This document shows, one piece after another, positions 52,812 through 64,000 of a stretch of DNA of 64,000 nt (position 1 is the stretch's first letter; each line of letters begins with the position of its first letter). The DNA is from Centroberyx gerrardi (taxonomy: Eukaryota > Chordata > Actinopteri > Beryciformes > Berycidae): contig NC_136016.1 of the NCBI RefSeq assembly GCF_048128805.1, forward strand, positions 20,770,676 through 20,834,675, written 5' to 3'. The position numbers were made by a program, and so were the translations under genes. Below the pieces are notes generated by a model. The model had not been told where the DNA came from and did no database searches. It saw nothing but the letters and a program-made list of their open reading frames with translations.

Positions 52812-54955
52812 AGAGTGAGGCGTCTGTTCGTGTTGTAATGATAGCCGGTCAAACCTCCTGTCCTCTCTTGTCATTTTTCTGTTTGCTAGACGAAGGCGCA
52901 GCACTTCCCCAGACTATCTGTTCTGGCTTTATCACTGAAAAGGGTTTAAAGGGGCATTAAGTGATCTATGAGTTTTATCGCCCTCTATTGGCGATGAGCA
53001 GGAATTGCGACACTGATAGAATTAATTTCCTCCTACAGGAGTCAAAGCACAGCGCCCCCACCCTCTTGAATTACAGTAGCCTGTAATTGACACAAACAGT
53101 AAAGTCACATTTTCACAGTAGAGAGGAGTAAGCTGGCTGATTAGAGCAGAGATCCAACAGAAACGTGTAGTGAAGCGCTAATACATCACAGTGCAAATTA
53201 CTAGAATGATAATACTGCTTTGTCATTTGCTTTTTTGGCTTGAGAACAAAGCATTTTAGCCTTCGTAGCTGAAATGTGTTGCGGCGCCGCTCGCTTGCTC
53301 GTAGCTCCGCCCTCCAGCAGCTGGAAATGCAAGTGGGGGGGAAAGGGGAGTGGCTTGAAACTCCAAATTGGTGGAGTGAAAGCTCAGCACCTGGCCAAGT
53401 AATCGTTGAGTTATTGGTATCGATCAACAACCCTATCAACCCCTGCAGATTTATTATTTTGTGCTATGGGGCAGTAAAAGTTTCACTTATTGCCCCTTTA
53501 AGAATACAGTTAAAACTCCTATATCTTCATGCTGTTCACCAGACACGCAGTTTGGCATTATGTATTTTTTATGAGGTTTAACAGAGGCTTTGGTGGTTGG
53601 GACATACTGTACATGTCAAGCCCCCACCGTCCCGCTCTCTGCTGACTGGTGCGGTCAGACTGGTTGAGCTGTGCTACTGGGTTCTGCCAACTGGGATTTC
53701 TGGCTCATTTAGTTTATGTAGTGTGGCTTGAACTCGGGTCTGGTCTATCGGCGAGTTTTAGTTATACCAACATTTCTCAAGAGGCAGAGCTGCTCTGGAG
53801 GCAGAAATAATCTGATTGGTTGAGGTAAACCTCAGTGGGCGGAGCCAAAGAACCACAGTTTTTCTGTCTAACGTTAAACTGAAGCCCAGTGAAGAAGGCA
53901 AGAGGAGAAAGCTAATATTATGAAGCCTAGCGCTCTGCTACTAACTGAAACAATGCAATCTGCCCATACTAAGTTATCTAGGTTAGCTAGTTAGCTAGCT
54001 GACCTTTCAAGTTCAAACTAGCCATACTAGTCAAGAGCTATCTAGGTAAGCTAGTTAGCTAGCTGCTGACCTTCAACATCATGATGCCGTGGAATGAATG
54101 AAAAAAAGAAGTAATTGCCAGTTAGAATTTTAATTTAGATTTTGATCCGAGTTCCTTCTTTGTCGCCAAGTTTGCCAGTTAGCTAATCTGCACTGTTGTG
54201 AGGCTCCGCCCATCACGCTTTACTCAACCAATGAGATGACCTCTGCCTCTGAGACGTGTTTGTACCAGTAAACCTCCGGTCTGCAGCTTCTTTCTGCCCC
54301 CTGCTGCTCGGCTCTGTCTGACTGGGCATCATGACATGGAAACACTCAGACTGTTCTGTAGAGGCAATAGGCAATCACAGTTAGGATGAGAGACAATCTA
54401 CGACTAAGATCAGGATTGGTGACTTTTTTTTTTACTTGGTAATGTTTTGATAATTTGAAAAAAAACTTAATGTGCTGAAAGAATGGGCTGCAATTACAAT
54501 ATTGTGTGTGTGAGAGAGATAGAGAGACAATTAGGATGCTAGCAATACCTTCTTCACAAGTTGGATTGTGATAAAACAATAAACAATGATAGAGTATAGT
54601 GATGGTACAGTTATTCATGATGCTTATGATAATCTCTGAAAGAATGAACAAGTGATGAAGTTTTAAAGAGACAGCATCATGTCTTGTTTTGTTTTTCATG
54701 TCAACTTGTTTTGTGTATCTTGTAACATGGATCATTCGGTGCCTTGATTTCAAGCAGCAAAAAAAACAAAAAGAATGCCATAGACCGGCATGTAAAAATG
54801 ATCATAGGTGTTATTACATGCATTTTTTTTAATAGCTGTTTTCATATTAAAAGATTAAAGATGCAGGAATGGGTAGTTTTACATTCTCGTTGGCAGCGGT
54901 CATGGTTTGGTATTTGTGTAGCCTAAAAAAAAAAAAACCTCCTGGCCTGCAGCCG

Positions 54956-55002
<47 letters not shown>

Positions 55003-56594
55003 GGGGGGTCAGAGGGTTATTTGTGTGTGTGTATAAACCACAAGTTAGTGCATCTTTAATATCGTCGCAGAGAATTTATTAATTTTCAGAAGGGGGGTTG
55101 AGGTGGAAATACAGAAAATGCTGACACTGTACTGTACAAAACGTCATGCCTTTTGTTTTCCATTTTTGTACGTTTGGTTGTATAATTTATTTTCAGGAGG
55201 GTTTTTTTTTACTTGTTTGCTTTTTGAATGTTACACAGTAAAAAGAATTTGGGTGTTTTTTGTTTTTTGGGGGGGAAGGGTGGGATTTTAATGTTTTGGT
55301 GAGTGTCACCTTTTACTTTTTTTCTACTTGATGAACAGCTTTTATGTTTGACTGACCTGATGATGTTTGACTGTATATAAATATATCAGATTTGCTGAAT
55401 AGGCTAGTTTGTAGTCTTAGGTCAAATTATAACTGTTGGAAACAGGCTAAGTTCCTCCAAGAGTTTGAAAATCTTCCTTCCAAAGGGTTTTGAATATGTT
55501 ATTATTAGTTCAATTTTATAAACCTCCATTTGCATGTCCAGTTATAACTTTTATATACATAATGTTCATGAGTACTGTGGATAAAACGAAAAGATCTACT
55601 GTAGTAAGAACTCATCTGCTCCTTGTTTGGGTTGCTGGATCCACACTTCCTCATTTCATCTGTACACTACATGTTGATGGTTTCCGCTGTACAGTAGGAA
55701 AGTCTTTTTACATAGTTATTGATGTGTTAAAATCTACATAGCTGTCCTTTTTCAGAAATCTGTGCAAACGTGTCCGTGTCAGACAAGTGTGGATAAGAAA
55801 AACATGTTTAATCTGATGCTGGAGTTTCCCTCTTCTGCTGTCCAGGAGCGCCTCAGTCTGCTGCGTTCACCTCACATGACAGAAACACACAAAAAGACAA
55901 TGTGACACAGGAATTGTACCGACTCACACAAACTGTTACAGGCTTCAAGGAAGGCTTCCTCCAATCGCATTTCATCAACGTCCTGAACAATGTACAACGA
56001 TTTCAACCGTGTGTGACGGAAGGTGAACATTTGTAATTTATTGTAAATGAATGTCACCATTCTCAACAGAAATAAAGTTTTAATGTCCTTTGGTTTAAAA
56101 TACAAACATACAAAATCTCTTTTTTTTTTTTTGTAGGCAGCTATTACAACCTCACACTGCCTCCACAAATACATTTTACATCAAATAATTACAGAATGTG
56201 ATTTCTGACAACAGCAAATACCCAAAGTCAAGTTCCAAGTCCTCCAAGTACTCGAGTTTGAGTAAACAGTTTGACTTCATGTAATCCATGCTAGAACAAA
56301 TTTAAAACAACACATACAAATTTACATCTGTCACATTAAAAGCTACGTTTTCAGTTAGAATAGAGACTCTTATGCTGTGGATTTCACTCATTTTATTTGT
56401 TTTTTTTCAATTTGTGTTTTATAAATAGACCAAAAACAGTTCTCACTCCCAGGCAGCACACTCACCAGAATATTACATCATCATATCAGTGTTTGTGTTG
56501 TCAGATAGATTTTCATAGTCTACATGTAGGCCGATATTGTTAAACAACCGGATGATCAGGTACAAATTTAGGGTAATGCTGAAAAGATGCGAAG
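50032..56594. other. Intergenic region between kctd17 and gucy2c
   Basis: No coding exon that I can support. Microsatellites: (GT)n 50629-50680, (AC)n 50831-50852, 52519-52540 and 52609-52630, (GA)n 52786-52815, (GT)n 54957-55001. 51600-52400 and 52900-53600 look like ordinary unique or old-repeat DNA. 53.6-54.3 kb is rich in TTAGCTAG words. 55.0-56.1 kb is T-rich. Its last part may be a 3' UTR of either gene: AATAAA occurs on the plus strand near 56070, and its complement near 56394. Confidence 0.4.
53982..54070 (+). repeat. Direct duplication with TAGCTAGTTAGCTAGCTG
   Basis: TCTAGGTTAGCTAGTTAGC (about 53987) recurs as TCTAGGTAAGCTAGTTAGC (about 54041), each followed by TAGCTG and GACCTT. 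The unit is about 55 bases. Confidence 0.6.
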
Positions 56595-56740
56595 CTGGTG
56601 TCAAAGGTGATCGAGTCCAAGTTCTAGTCCAAAATGCAAGTCAAAGTCCTCAATATTCGAGTCCGAGTCGAGTCACTAGTCGTCAAAATTGGGACTTGAG
56701 TCTGAGTCCAGAACTTAAGTCCAACAATACTGAGACAGAG
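56595..56740. repeat. ACTTGAG-type repeat fragment
   Basis: AGTCCAAGTTCTAGTCC, GAGTCCGAGTCGAGTCAC and GGGACTTGAGTCTGAGTCC are related to the element at 23617-24085. Confidence 0.5.
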
Positions 56741-56881
56741 GTGTTGTTCTCCCTCTCTTTCCTACTAAAATAGAGTTATCAAAGCATCATCTAGTGTCAT
56801 CAACTCTGATATATATTAAGAAACAGATGCAGCTTCTGTTGATTGCTCTTTAAATCACATCCTGAAGCCAATTTTAGTCAC

Positions 56882-57163
56882 GGTAACACTTTATTTAGCC
56901 AGTGTTAATACTCAACTATCAGGTGACAAAAAAGCAGATGTTCAACAAAGTGTCACTTGCCTATTTGCTGTATCTCTACAGACTATGTAATCCTAATCCT
57001 GACCTTAGTCTAACCCTAGCCCAGACGCTGAATATCTATACTACCACTACTTTTCACACAATTATGAGTCTCACTTGAATCTCAGTAGACTTTTAGTGAC
57101 ACAGTACAGTCACTTGATAGGAAGTTGAGTATCAACACTGGACGGATCCAAATAAAATGTGAC
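56882..57163. mobile_element. Foldback MITE with GGTAACACTTTATTT end
   Basis: The left end GGTAACACTTTATTTAG...CAGTGTTAATACTCAAC and the right end GTTGAGTATCAACACTG...CAAATAAAATGTGACC pair over about 40 bases. About 280 bases in all. The class is uncertain; no transposase. Confidence 0.6.
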
Positions 57164-57705
57164 CTCAGTTCCCACTTCAAAGGTATTTTGGGAATGCAAA
57201 TCCAGAGAGAGCCTGCAGTCAGTCAGCAGCGGCGAGGGTTTAACACACCGGTCGGTCCCGGCTCCGCTGGCTCGCCCCAACATGGCCGAGCGCCAGTGAA
57301 AACCAGCGAATCATGGCCTGCTGCCCACTTTCTGTAACACTTCATTATTTAATGGAGACACTGAAATGTGATCATATCTGTGTATTATAGCCACATCTTA
57401 ACTATTACCAAACTCACTAATTTGCACTTTTACTGGCATTAGATTTGCATTAGAGAGTGTTTGGTCTTGTCATTTCTGCAACATTTCCCCACTACAAACT
57501 ACAGCTACATAATGTTTTTTTTACACTTAGCTTCAAAGACATTCCCCTTATCAACAGAGATGCACTCGCCCAACTCCTTAAAATAAGTGCAACACATACA
57601 GGATTTTTACCATCAGCTGCATGCGATTCAACGCACTGCGAAGATAAAATAGGATTGGTATAAGGAGCAAAAAAAGCAGGAAAAAGGCAGTGAACAGCAA
57701 TTTCA

Positions 57706-57985
57706 GTAACACTTTATAACGGCCTCATTCCAGTGTATTGACCTGTGGAAAAGTATTGTAAGTACACAATATTACTGTGTAGGTACTTGATGAAAATCTC
57801 CCTAATAATGTACTTACAAAGGTGTAACACAGCATTCAAATGGCTTCATTAACAGTGTTGTTACACCGCTGTAAGTACATTATGTATTAGGGAGATTTTC
57901 ATCAAGTACTTACACAGTAATATTGTGCACTTACAATACTTCTCCATAGGTTAATACACTGGAGGAAGGCCGCTGTAAAGTGTTG
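57706..57985. mobile_element. Near-perfect foldback MITE (about 125-base arms)
   Basis: The arms 57706-57831 and about 57862-57985 are reverse complements along nearly their whole length (for example GATGAAAATCTCCCTAAT against ATTAGGGAGATTTTCATC), leaving a loop of about 30 bases. The ends read TAACACTTTATAACGGCC / GGCCGCTGTAAAGTGTTG. As RNA it would make a long hairpin. It lies about 290 bases past the gucy2c stop, so it may be in the gucy2c 3' UTR. Confidence 0.85.
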
Positions 57986-58271
57986 TTTCCATGAGAAATG
58001 AATGGCAGCTGCATATCAAAAGATGCCCTGAAGTTCAGAAAAAAAACAAAAGCGTCTTTTAAATCCCTGTCCATCTTTTCCTTTTCCTTTTATCTGTGAC
58101 TTTTATCTCCTGAACAAAGGCACTGAAGCGTACATTACCGTCACGTCTGAGAGCTTCTACCACTAAAATGTTCACTGCAGTATCACTTCAAGTCGGCGCT
58201 CCCTCGGCTTCCTTCCTCTTTCCTCCTTCACCGGTACAGAAGTGTGTACATGGAAGTGCGATGGTCCGTCC

Positions 58272-59499
58272 TTAGAGGAAAGTACTGAGGGTGTTGTCGA
58301 CCGTGACCAGGTGGAGGTACTCGGGCTGGTCGCTCTCCCCCTCCTCCCCCTCCCCCTCCTCCTGGTCCTTGGCGTCCGTCTTCCTCTGCCTGACGGACAG
58401 CGTCTTCCTCTTCCTGATGGAGCCCAGAGCGCGGCGCTCCAGACACTGCAGGATCATCTGGGCCAGGTCCTGCTGCAGCCGCTGGAAGTTCTCTCTGCAA
58501 CAAGAGGAGCGAGGTGAGGAACAGAGGAACTAAACTGCAACAGGGACGCGTTCGGTTCCACATAAACTGCTTTCTTCTTCAATCGAGGGGGGAATCCCCA
58601 AAATGCCAGGATGTAAAAACTACTAAACAAAGTGGAATTCGGTTCCAACTTGGCTCCAAACAAGGGAGCATTTATTCTCCCTCGTTCCCTTGTGTTTCCT
58701 CCCCTCTACAAAGGGTAGAAAATGCTTCCGGCATGAAGTGTATCCCACAATGCACCGCTCTTCTCCAGTCGCTGAATCCGGGACTGAATGTACCGCAAAA
58801 CAATGGCTGATAGAAGCTGTGCATATCTTATAAATGTAAGTTCATTTGGCAACTTGCACTTTTGATATAGCTGCTGTGTTTCAATTTTTCATAATGCTGC
58901 ACCATTCAAAAGTGGGCAGGTTGTTGTCAAAAGATGCTGCGTTTTAAGTATTTCAGTAACCCAATATCCTCTAATATATTTGATTTATAGAGACTAAACA
59001 ATCTGAGCTGCGTTGAACATCACAGACTGATGATAAGAGTTTACGAGTATCCGACAGTGGATCTTTCCTTTAACTGTGAACTGTGGGAGATCACAGGCTG
59101 CATTTACACTGAGCAGAAAACCAGGAAAAAACACACCAGGAATCTGATTTTTAGCCTGATCAGGAAAACGTCAGATCTGTTCCAGTGTCGATACACAGAA
59201 ATATTGGGTTAGGAGACCAGATGAGGGAGAGCTGAGAGACCCGGGTTCGAATCCAGCCCACGGTCATTTGCTGCATGTCCTCCCCTCTCTCTCCCATACC
59301 TTCCTGTCTCTCTCACACTATCTCTGTCAAATAAAGCATAAAATGCCTAAAAAATAAATCTATAATAAAAAAAAAAAAGAGAGCCGCAGTATTTCAGCAA
59401 ATGAAGGTTTATCTTACGTTGTCGGTGGAGTTGGGAGATCATAGTCTTCGCCTTTTTCACCTGTCAACCAGTAGGTCGTCTCTGTGCCTTTACCCTGGG

Positions 59500-59546
<47 letters not shown>

Positions 59547-60080
59547 TATTACTGACATCAGTGCTTTGCGCAGTATTCACACTTTCTGCATTCATTTCAA
59601 ATGTGTTAATTACCTTCAGATAGGTTTCTCCTTTCATCTCATACTCAAACTTGCAGTCTGTCCTCTGCAGGATATTTATGGTTGGCTGACTGACATGGAT
59701 CCGCAGGGCTGCAGGATATTATGGGATATAAAAAAAATAAAAAAAAAACATGCATGATTAGTTTATTTTTTAACCTGAAGTCCGTAAGTCCTGATTCTCT
59801 TGGCTTTAGTCAATTTTTCAGTCAATTTCTTTAATAGGTTGAGTAAATTCTGTAATTGCATTGGAGAAATCTGCAGTACAGTGTTAATGTAACATAATGA
59901 AACAGTTTCCATCACTTTCCACCTGTTTTATATTAATTACATTTCTTTTTGTAATATGCAGATGTTTATTAATATGCTTACGGTGTCCTGCAGACTCCAT
60001 ACGAGACGCTGTGTTGACTGTGTCTCCAAATAAACAATATCTGGGCATCTTTATCCCCACCACCCCCGCTGCACAGGGAC

Positions 60081-60148
<68 letters not shown>

Positions 60149-61495
60149 AGTCAGTTCATCATCCATCAAAACAGCTCACAAGATAGAAGGGACTGAGAGG
60201 ACTGATGAGAGGTGACAGGGTGGAGAGAAATGGTTACGGGCGAGGACGAATCGATCAGGCAAAGATTTTAGAAGAAGAAGAAGAAGAAGAAGAAGATCCT
60301 GTCCAGAGGAAGGCCGAGATTGAAGAATGAATACACTTAAGAGTGTGTTAATCCACTTCACATCTAAAGTATCACAGTCACGGCTCAACAGAATTACAGA
60401 CAACAGAAGTCAAGAAGTGATGAGAAGTAACTGTCTTCCACAATGAAATCAGGCAGGGACTAGTGGGAATTACTTGTCTTTACGTTACACACGATATCTC
60501 GAATGCTGCTGATCAGATTTCCACAAAACTTTGGGGAACGATGCATCTTATTGCTCCATTTTGGCATTTTCAAAATTGCACTGATTGGCCTGAGGGGGGC
60601 GCCACAATGTTTGTTTAATGTTTAATTTTATATCTTTTATATCTTGTCTTTCTTTTTCTGAATGTGTATGAATGATGGTACATAATGTGATTAGTTTTAT
60701 GGCTTTTAGTTTGTTTTATTCTCTTTGCATTTTAAATGTGTCTGTTTTTATTGTAAAGCACTTTGTAACTGTGTTTTGAAAAGTGCTATATAAATAAAGT
60801 TATTATTATTATAAGTTATTACATTGTGTCTGGTCTCTTGTTGTTTATGGACTTGCTTGCCTTGAAAAGCCCCTTGAGGGATCAATAAAGTATTTTGATT
60901 GATTGATACAACTCATCCTCGGGGGACAACATGTTTCCTTGTTAGCTGACCTGAGTGAACCCCGATGCGGATCCAGACAGGGATGCCCGGCAGGTGTCGG
61001 AGCTGGAAGGTGCCCAAGAAGGCCAGGATGTCCAGCGCCATGCGGCAGATATCCACCGCGTGTCTGTTCCCGTTCCTGCTGGGCAGCCCGGACGCCACCA
61101 TGTACGCATCGCCTATCGTCTCCACCTGGGGACAGAGGGAGGAGGGAGGGGGGAGGAGGGAGGAGGGAGGGGGGACTGGTAAGGAACAGTCTGATGTGCT
61201 GTGTTTTTTGGGTGGTGTGGACCATAGACTGTACAAAAAGACCTATGTTTTTAAAGTGGGATTCCTTCAGGAGTTATTAAAGTGGGATTCTTCATAATAG
61301 GGAAAAGGCTATGAGCACTGCCAAGGTTTTGGGTTTGATTCCCACCCGGACCAATCACAGGTAGGGATTCATTTGGAGAAGGGGGGGCAACGTTTAAGAT
61401 CTGCATAAGATCTGCTCTTTCCCTTAGTGGGCCGAGGTGATCTACCAGCACCAGGCATGCAGATTCAGGGAAAAGCATAAGTATTCATAACCAGG

Positions 61496-61542
<47 letters not shown>

Positions 61543-63199
61543 GTTCCCGCTCAGATCAATAACAATAGAGATCATCACATGAAGCAGTACTGAAAGAAGG
61601 GTTATTCAATCTCACATGACATATAGATACTGGATTTAGTGTAGATACAAGCTGCCGACTGGGAAACAACATTCATGTCAGCCTCCTAGTGTCCATTATG
61701 TGTCTCAAATTGCAGAAGTCCGTCTACAGGCTGTAAACACGGCAGCGAATCCACCAATGTCAACAGTCCAAGGTAATAAAAATCAACGCTGTCTGTTATA
61801 TTTAAACTAATACAATCAGCCCTACTCTCAAAAAAGCAAGCAATGTGTGCTTCGGTCTGTTTACGGTTGATTTTAAATTGATAAATAAAGGTAGAGGTAC
61901 AGATCCAGGTCGGTCTACCTTGTAAACGTCATGGTGGTCCAGGACGCTGTCGAAGCCCTTGTAGATGTCGTTCAGCATGTCCACAACCTCCATGGGCGTG
62001 CTGTACTGGCACAGCGTGGTGAAGCCCACTATGTCACTGAAATACACCGTCACTTCCTCGTACAGCTCAGGCTCCACCGCTCCCGTCTCCTTCAGGCTTT
62101 TCACCACTGGGCTACAGAGAGAAACACAGCAGAGACGGACAAAAACAAGGTGAGTCTCCTGCGCCTTCTGAGCCTCATGCATTTTTGCACCGCTGCATGA
62201 ATTAAACTAAAATGTTGACTTGGAGAGAAGCAAAAAGGAGACAAGTGGCTTTAGACGGGAGCTGTGGCATCACGTGATCCGGAGGGAAGCATGAGATTGT
62301 GCTTTTGACAAACTCTAATGTACAGTTTCACAGTTTTTGTTAGACTGTAACAAGCAGTACACCAAGTTTTTGGGGAATTTGGCCCGTGGGTCAACTTACC
62401 CTTTAAGTGATGAGAACATAGACACCAAAATCATCCATGTGTCCCCAGTAGATCATTCACTCTGGTGCACTCACACTGTGTTGAGTGATAGTAGGCGACT
62501 AGCATTATCTTAGAAAATGAGAACTTGTGGCAGCTCTAAAGCTAAACTATAAGCAATCTTAAATGAGATGTTGCAAAGTCTGGCATTTTTATTTTTTTTT
62601 TGCAGGAGACTGGTAAAACCTAACAAAATATAATCCAAAAATAAAATGTTTCAAACTAGCAGCAACTACTTTCCCTGTTTATGTAGGAAGTGAAGGTGGA
62701 GGGCAATGGGAGACTGCATACGGCTAAAAATGCCTACGCAGCGGATGAATATCTGAATAACTAAAATAGTTCCAAAAAAAAACCCTGGTCACATCAGCCA
62801 TATTTAGTAAATTGTATTTTGTTTAGAAAACTTGCATCACCAGCCATAAAATAAAAAACAATAACAACTTTTTCTCTACTTTGGATAACCTTAACGCCTA
62901 CTATCACTCAACATGGTGTATGGTAAAGTGTTAACGATCTACTAGGGACACATGGATGATTTTGGTGTCTATGTTCTCATCACTGAACAGGTAAGTTGAC
63001 CAATCAGCCGCTCTCCCTCCCAGGTGTATCGTGAACTGACCCGGGCAGCAGCATGAAGTTGAGGCAGTCGGCTCGGTCTCGCTCGGCTTTGTACAGAACC
63101 GTTCTCTCCTCCACCAGATGCTCCAGGTTCCTGGAATACATCTGCAGCCGTCTGATCAGGTTATCCATGTAGCTCTCATTCACCTGGTTATGAACATTA
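58272..63199 (-). CDS. gucy2c: Guanylate cyclase C (guanylin/uroguanylin receptor), C-terminal part
   Basis: Transmembrane receptor cyclase that makes cGMP from GTP; in intestine it drives chloride and fluid secretion. Only the 3' seven exons are present: 63199-63041, 62111-61919, 61125-60951, 60080-59982, 59708-59614, 59494-59418, 58494-58272, all in phase, 339 codons. The first exon encodes the dimerisation linker ([20 protein letters not shown], then [18 protein letters not shown]). The cyclase domain follows: [20 protein letters not shown] with the first metal-binding Asp, [17 protein letters not shown] with the guanine-recognising Glu and second metal Asp, and [17 protein letters not shown] with the specificity Cys and catalytic Asn/Arg. 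[14 protein letters not shown] ends the domain. The tail is longer and more acidic than in mammals and ends LSTFL. The ligand-binding, membrane and kinase-like parts lie beyond base 64000. Neighbouring plbd1, as in human, supports GUCY2C over GUCY2D/F. Confidence 0.94.
59215..59372 (+). repeat. tRNA-derived SINE with A-rich tail
   Basis: CCCGGGTTCGAATCCAGCCC is a B-box. It is followed by GGTCATTTGCTGCATGTCC, CTCTCTCCCATACC and a CAAATAAAGC...AATAAATC tail ending in A12. It sits in the last gucy2c intron, antisense to the gene. Confidence 0.75.
59502..59545. repeat. (AC)n microsatellite by a gucy2c acceptor
   Basis: About 22 units. On the gucy2c sense strand a (GT)n tract ends 7 bases before the exon at 59494. 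Confidence 0.9.
60082..60147. repeat. (AC)n microsatellite by a gucy2c acceptor
   Basis: About 32 units. On the gucy2c sense strand the acceptor reads GTGTGTGTGCAG, so the repeat replaces the pyrimidine tract. Confidence 0.9.
60271..60296. repeat. (GAA)n microsatellite
   Basis: Eight to nine units in a gucy2c intron. Confidence 0.9.
60590..60905 (+). repeat. Two LINE 3'-end fragments
   Basis: GTAAAGCACTTTGTAACTG...GTGCTATATAAATAAAG with a (TTA)n tail at about 60740-60815, then CCTTGAGGGATCAATAAAG with a (TTGA)n tail at about 60870-60905. Both are typical retroposon ends. No RT coding. Confidence 0.6.
61310..61475 (+). repeat. Possible SINE-like sequence
   Basis: GTTTTGGGTTTGATTCCCAC resembles a pol III B-box and lies after a TATGAGCACTGCCAAGG word. 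The body is not a family I know. Weak. Confidence 0.3.
61498..61543. repeat. (ATCT)n microsatellite
   Basis: Eleven perfect tetranucleotide units. Confidence 0.95.
61544..61918. other. gucy2c intron, unique sequence
   Basis: Nothing recognised besides the donor at 61918-61915. Confidence 0.5.
62112..63040. other. gucy2c intron with a local inverted repeat
   Basis: CATAGACACCAAAATCATCC (62409-) and its complement GGATGATTTTGGTGTCTATG (about 62951-) pair, together with neighbouring GTGTCCC/GGGACAC and GATGAGAACATAG/CTATGTTCTCATC words. So 62394-62998 is probably a foldback MITE of about 600 bases with ends GTCAACTTACC / GGTAAGTTGAC. Confidence 0.6.
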
Positions 63200-64000
63200 C
63201 TGAGGAGGAGAGAGGGAGGAGGGGGGAAGAGAGGAGGGGGGGGGGGGAGAGGAGGGGAGAGAGAGAGGAGAGGAGGAGAGGGGAGGAGAGGAGGGGAGGA
63301 GGAGAGAGAGAGGAGAGAGAGAGAGAGAGGAGGGGGGAGAGAGAGGAGGGGGGAGGGGGGGAGAGAGAGAGGAGGAGAGGGGAGGAGAGAGGAGGAGATG
63401 GGAGGAGAGAGAGAGAGGAGAGGAGAGGAGAGAGAGAGAGAGGAGGGGGGAGAGAGAGGAGAGGAGAAGAGGGGAGGAGAGAGAGAGAGAGAGGGGAGAG
63501 GGGAGGAGGGGAGAGAGAGGAAGAGAGAGAGAGAGAGAGAAAGAGAGAGGAGAGGGGAGGAGAGGAGAGAGAAAGAGAGAGGAGAGGAGAGGAGAGAGAG
63601 AGAGAGGAGGAGGGAGAGAGAGGAGGGGGGAGGGGGGGGAGAGAGAGAGAGAGGAGAGAGAGAGAGGAGGAGAGGGGAAGAGAGGAGGGGGGAGAGAGAG
63701 AGGAGAGGAGGGGAGATAGAGAGAAAGAGAGAGGAGAGGAGGAGAGGAGGGGAGGGGAGAGGAGGGGAGAGAGAGAAAGAGAGAGAGGAGAGGGGAGGAG
63801 AGGAGGGGAGAGAGAAAGAGAGAGAAGAGAGGAGAGGAGGAGAGGAGGGGAGGGGAGGAGAGGAGGGGAGAGAGAGAGAAAGAGAGAGGAGAGGGGAGGA
63901 GGAGAGGGGAGGAGGGGAGAGAGAGAGAAAGGAGAGGAGGAGAGGGGAGGAGGGGAGAGAGAGGAGAGGAGAGGGGAGGAAGAGAGGGGAGGAGAGGAGG
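63200..64000. repeat. Long homopurine (GGAGA)n tract
   Basis: From about 63203 to the window end the plus strand is G and A only, except for T near 63399 and 63717. The units are irregular GAGAGGAGGGG mixtures. On the gucy2c sense strand it is a homopyrimidine run ending in the acceptor (CTCAG) of the exon at 63199. Confidence 0.95.

Noticed and set aside
52437-52838. 133-residue ORF as an extra kctd17 exon
   Set aside because: His/Thr and Arg/Glu parts come from (AC)n and (GA)n. The middle SVTLARIQSS piece has no clear splice sites or family match.

Overview
The window is vertebrate nuclear DNA, almost certainly from a ray-finned fish and probably a spiny-rayed teleost. The reasons are GT-AG introns, dense (AC)n/(GT)n and (GA)n microsatellites, an L2-type LINE, Tc1-type foldback elements, several hAT- or piggyBac-like MITEs and teleost-type tRNA-derived SINEs. 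No bacterial, phage or organelle features were seen. Gene identities come from protein families recognised by eye. No database search was run.

Layout. 654-2263 (-): pdap1, whose 3' terminal exon lies left of the window. 2961-4885 (-): a 5'-truncated, frameshifted L2 LINE. 4911-7959 (-): slc16a8 (MCT3-type monocarboxylate transporter), four coding exons. 10702-12724 (-): cby1 (Chibby), four exons giving 126 codons. 13572-13644 (+): tRNA-Arg(CCT). 13883-27915 (+): plbd1 (phospholipase B-like 1), eleven exons giving 539 codons. 30409-49359 (+): kctd17 (BTB adaptor), six exons with a 14 kb first intron. 58272-63199 (-): the 3' seven exons of gucy2c (guanylate cyclase C), whose receptor half lies beyond the right edge. 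Every exon chain was checked for reading phase and joins without a break.

The genes do not form one pathway. Human slc16a8, cby1 and kctd17 orthologues lie on 22q12-13, and PLBD1 and GUCY2C are neighbours on 12p13. Here the two sets interleave, with kctd17 between plbd1 and gucy2c, which agrees with an old 12/22 linkage. cby1 and kctd17 both act in ciliogenesis.

The rest is mostly repeats. They include two dispersed families with several copies each, two long foldback MITEs (56.9 and 57.7 kb), and a minisatellite of about 122 bp in kctd17 intron 1. There is also an internally deleted Tc1 element with an LTR-like piece inserted in its transposase remnant, and an 800-base, almost pure purine tract that abuts a gucy2c splice acceptor. 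I found no convincing new biological system. The most unusual points are structural: splice sites set in microsatellites, foldback DNA and nested transposons.
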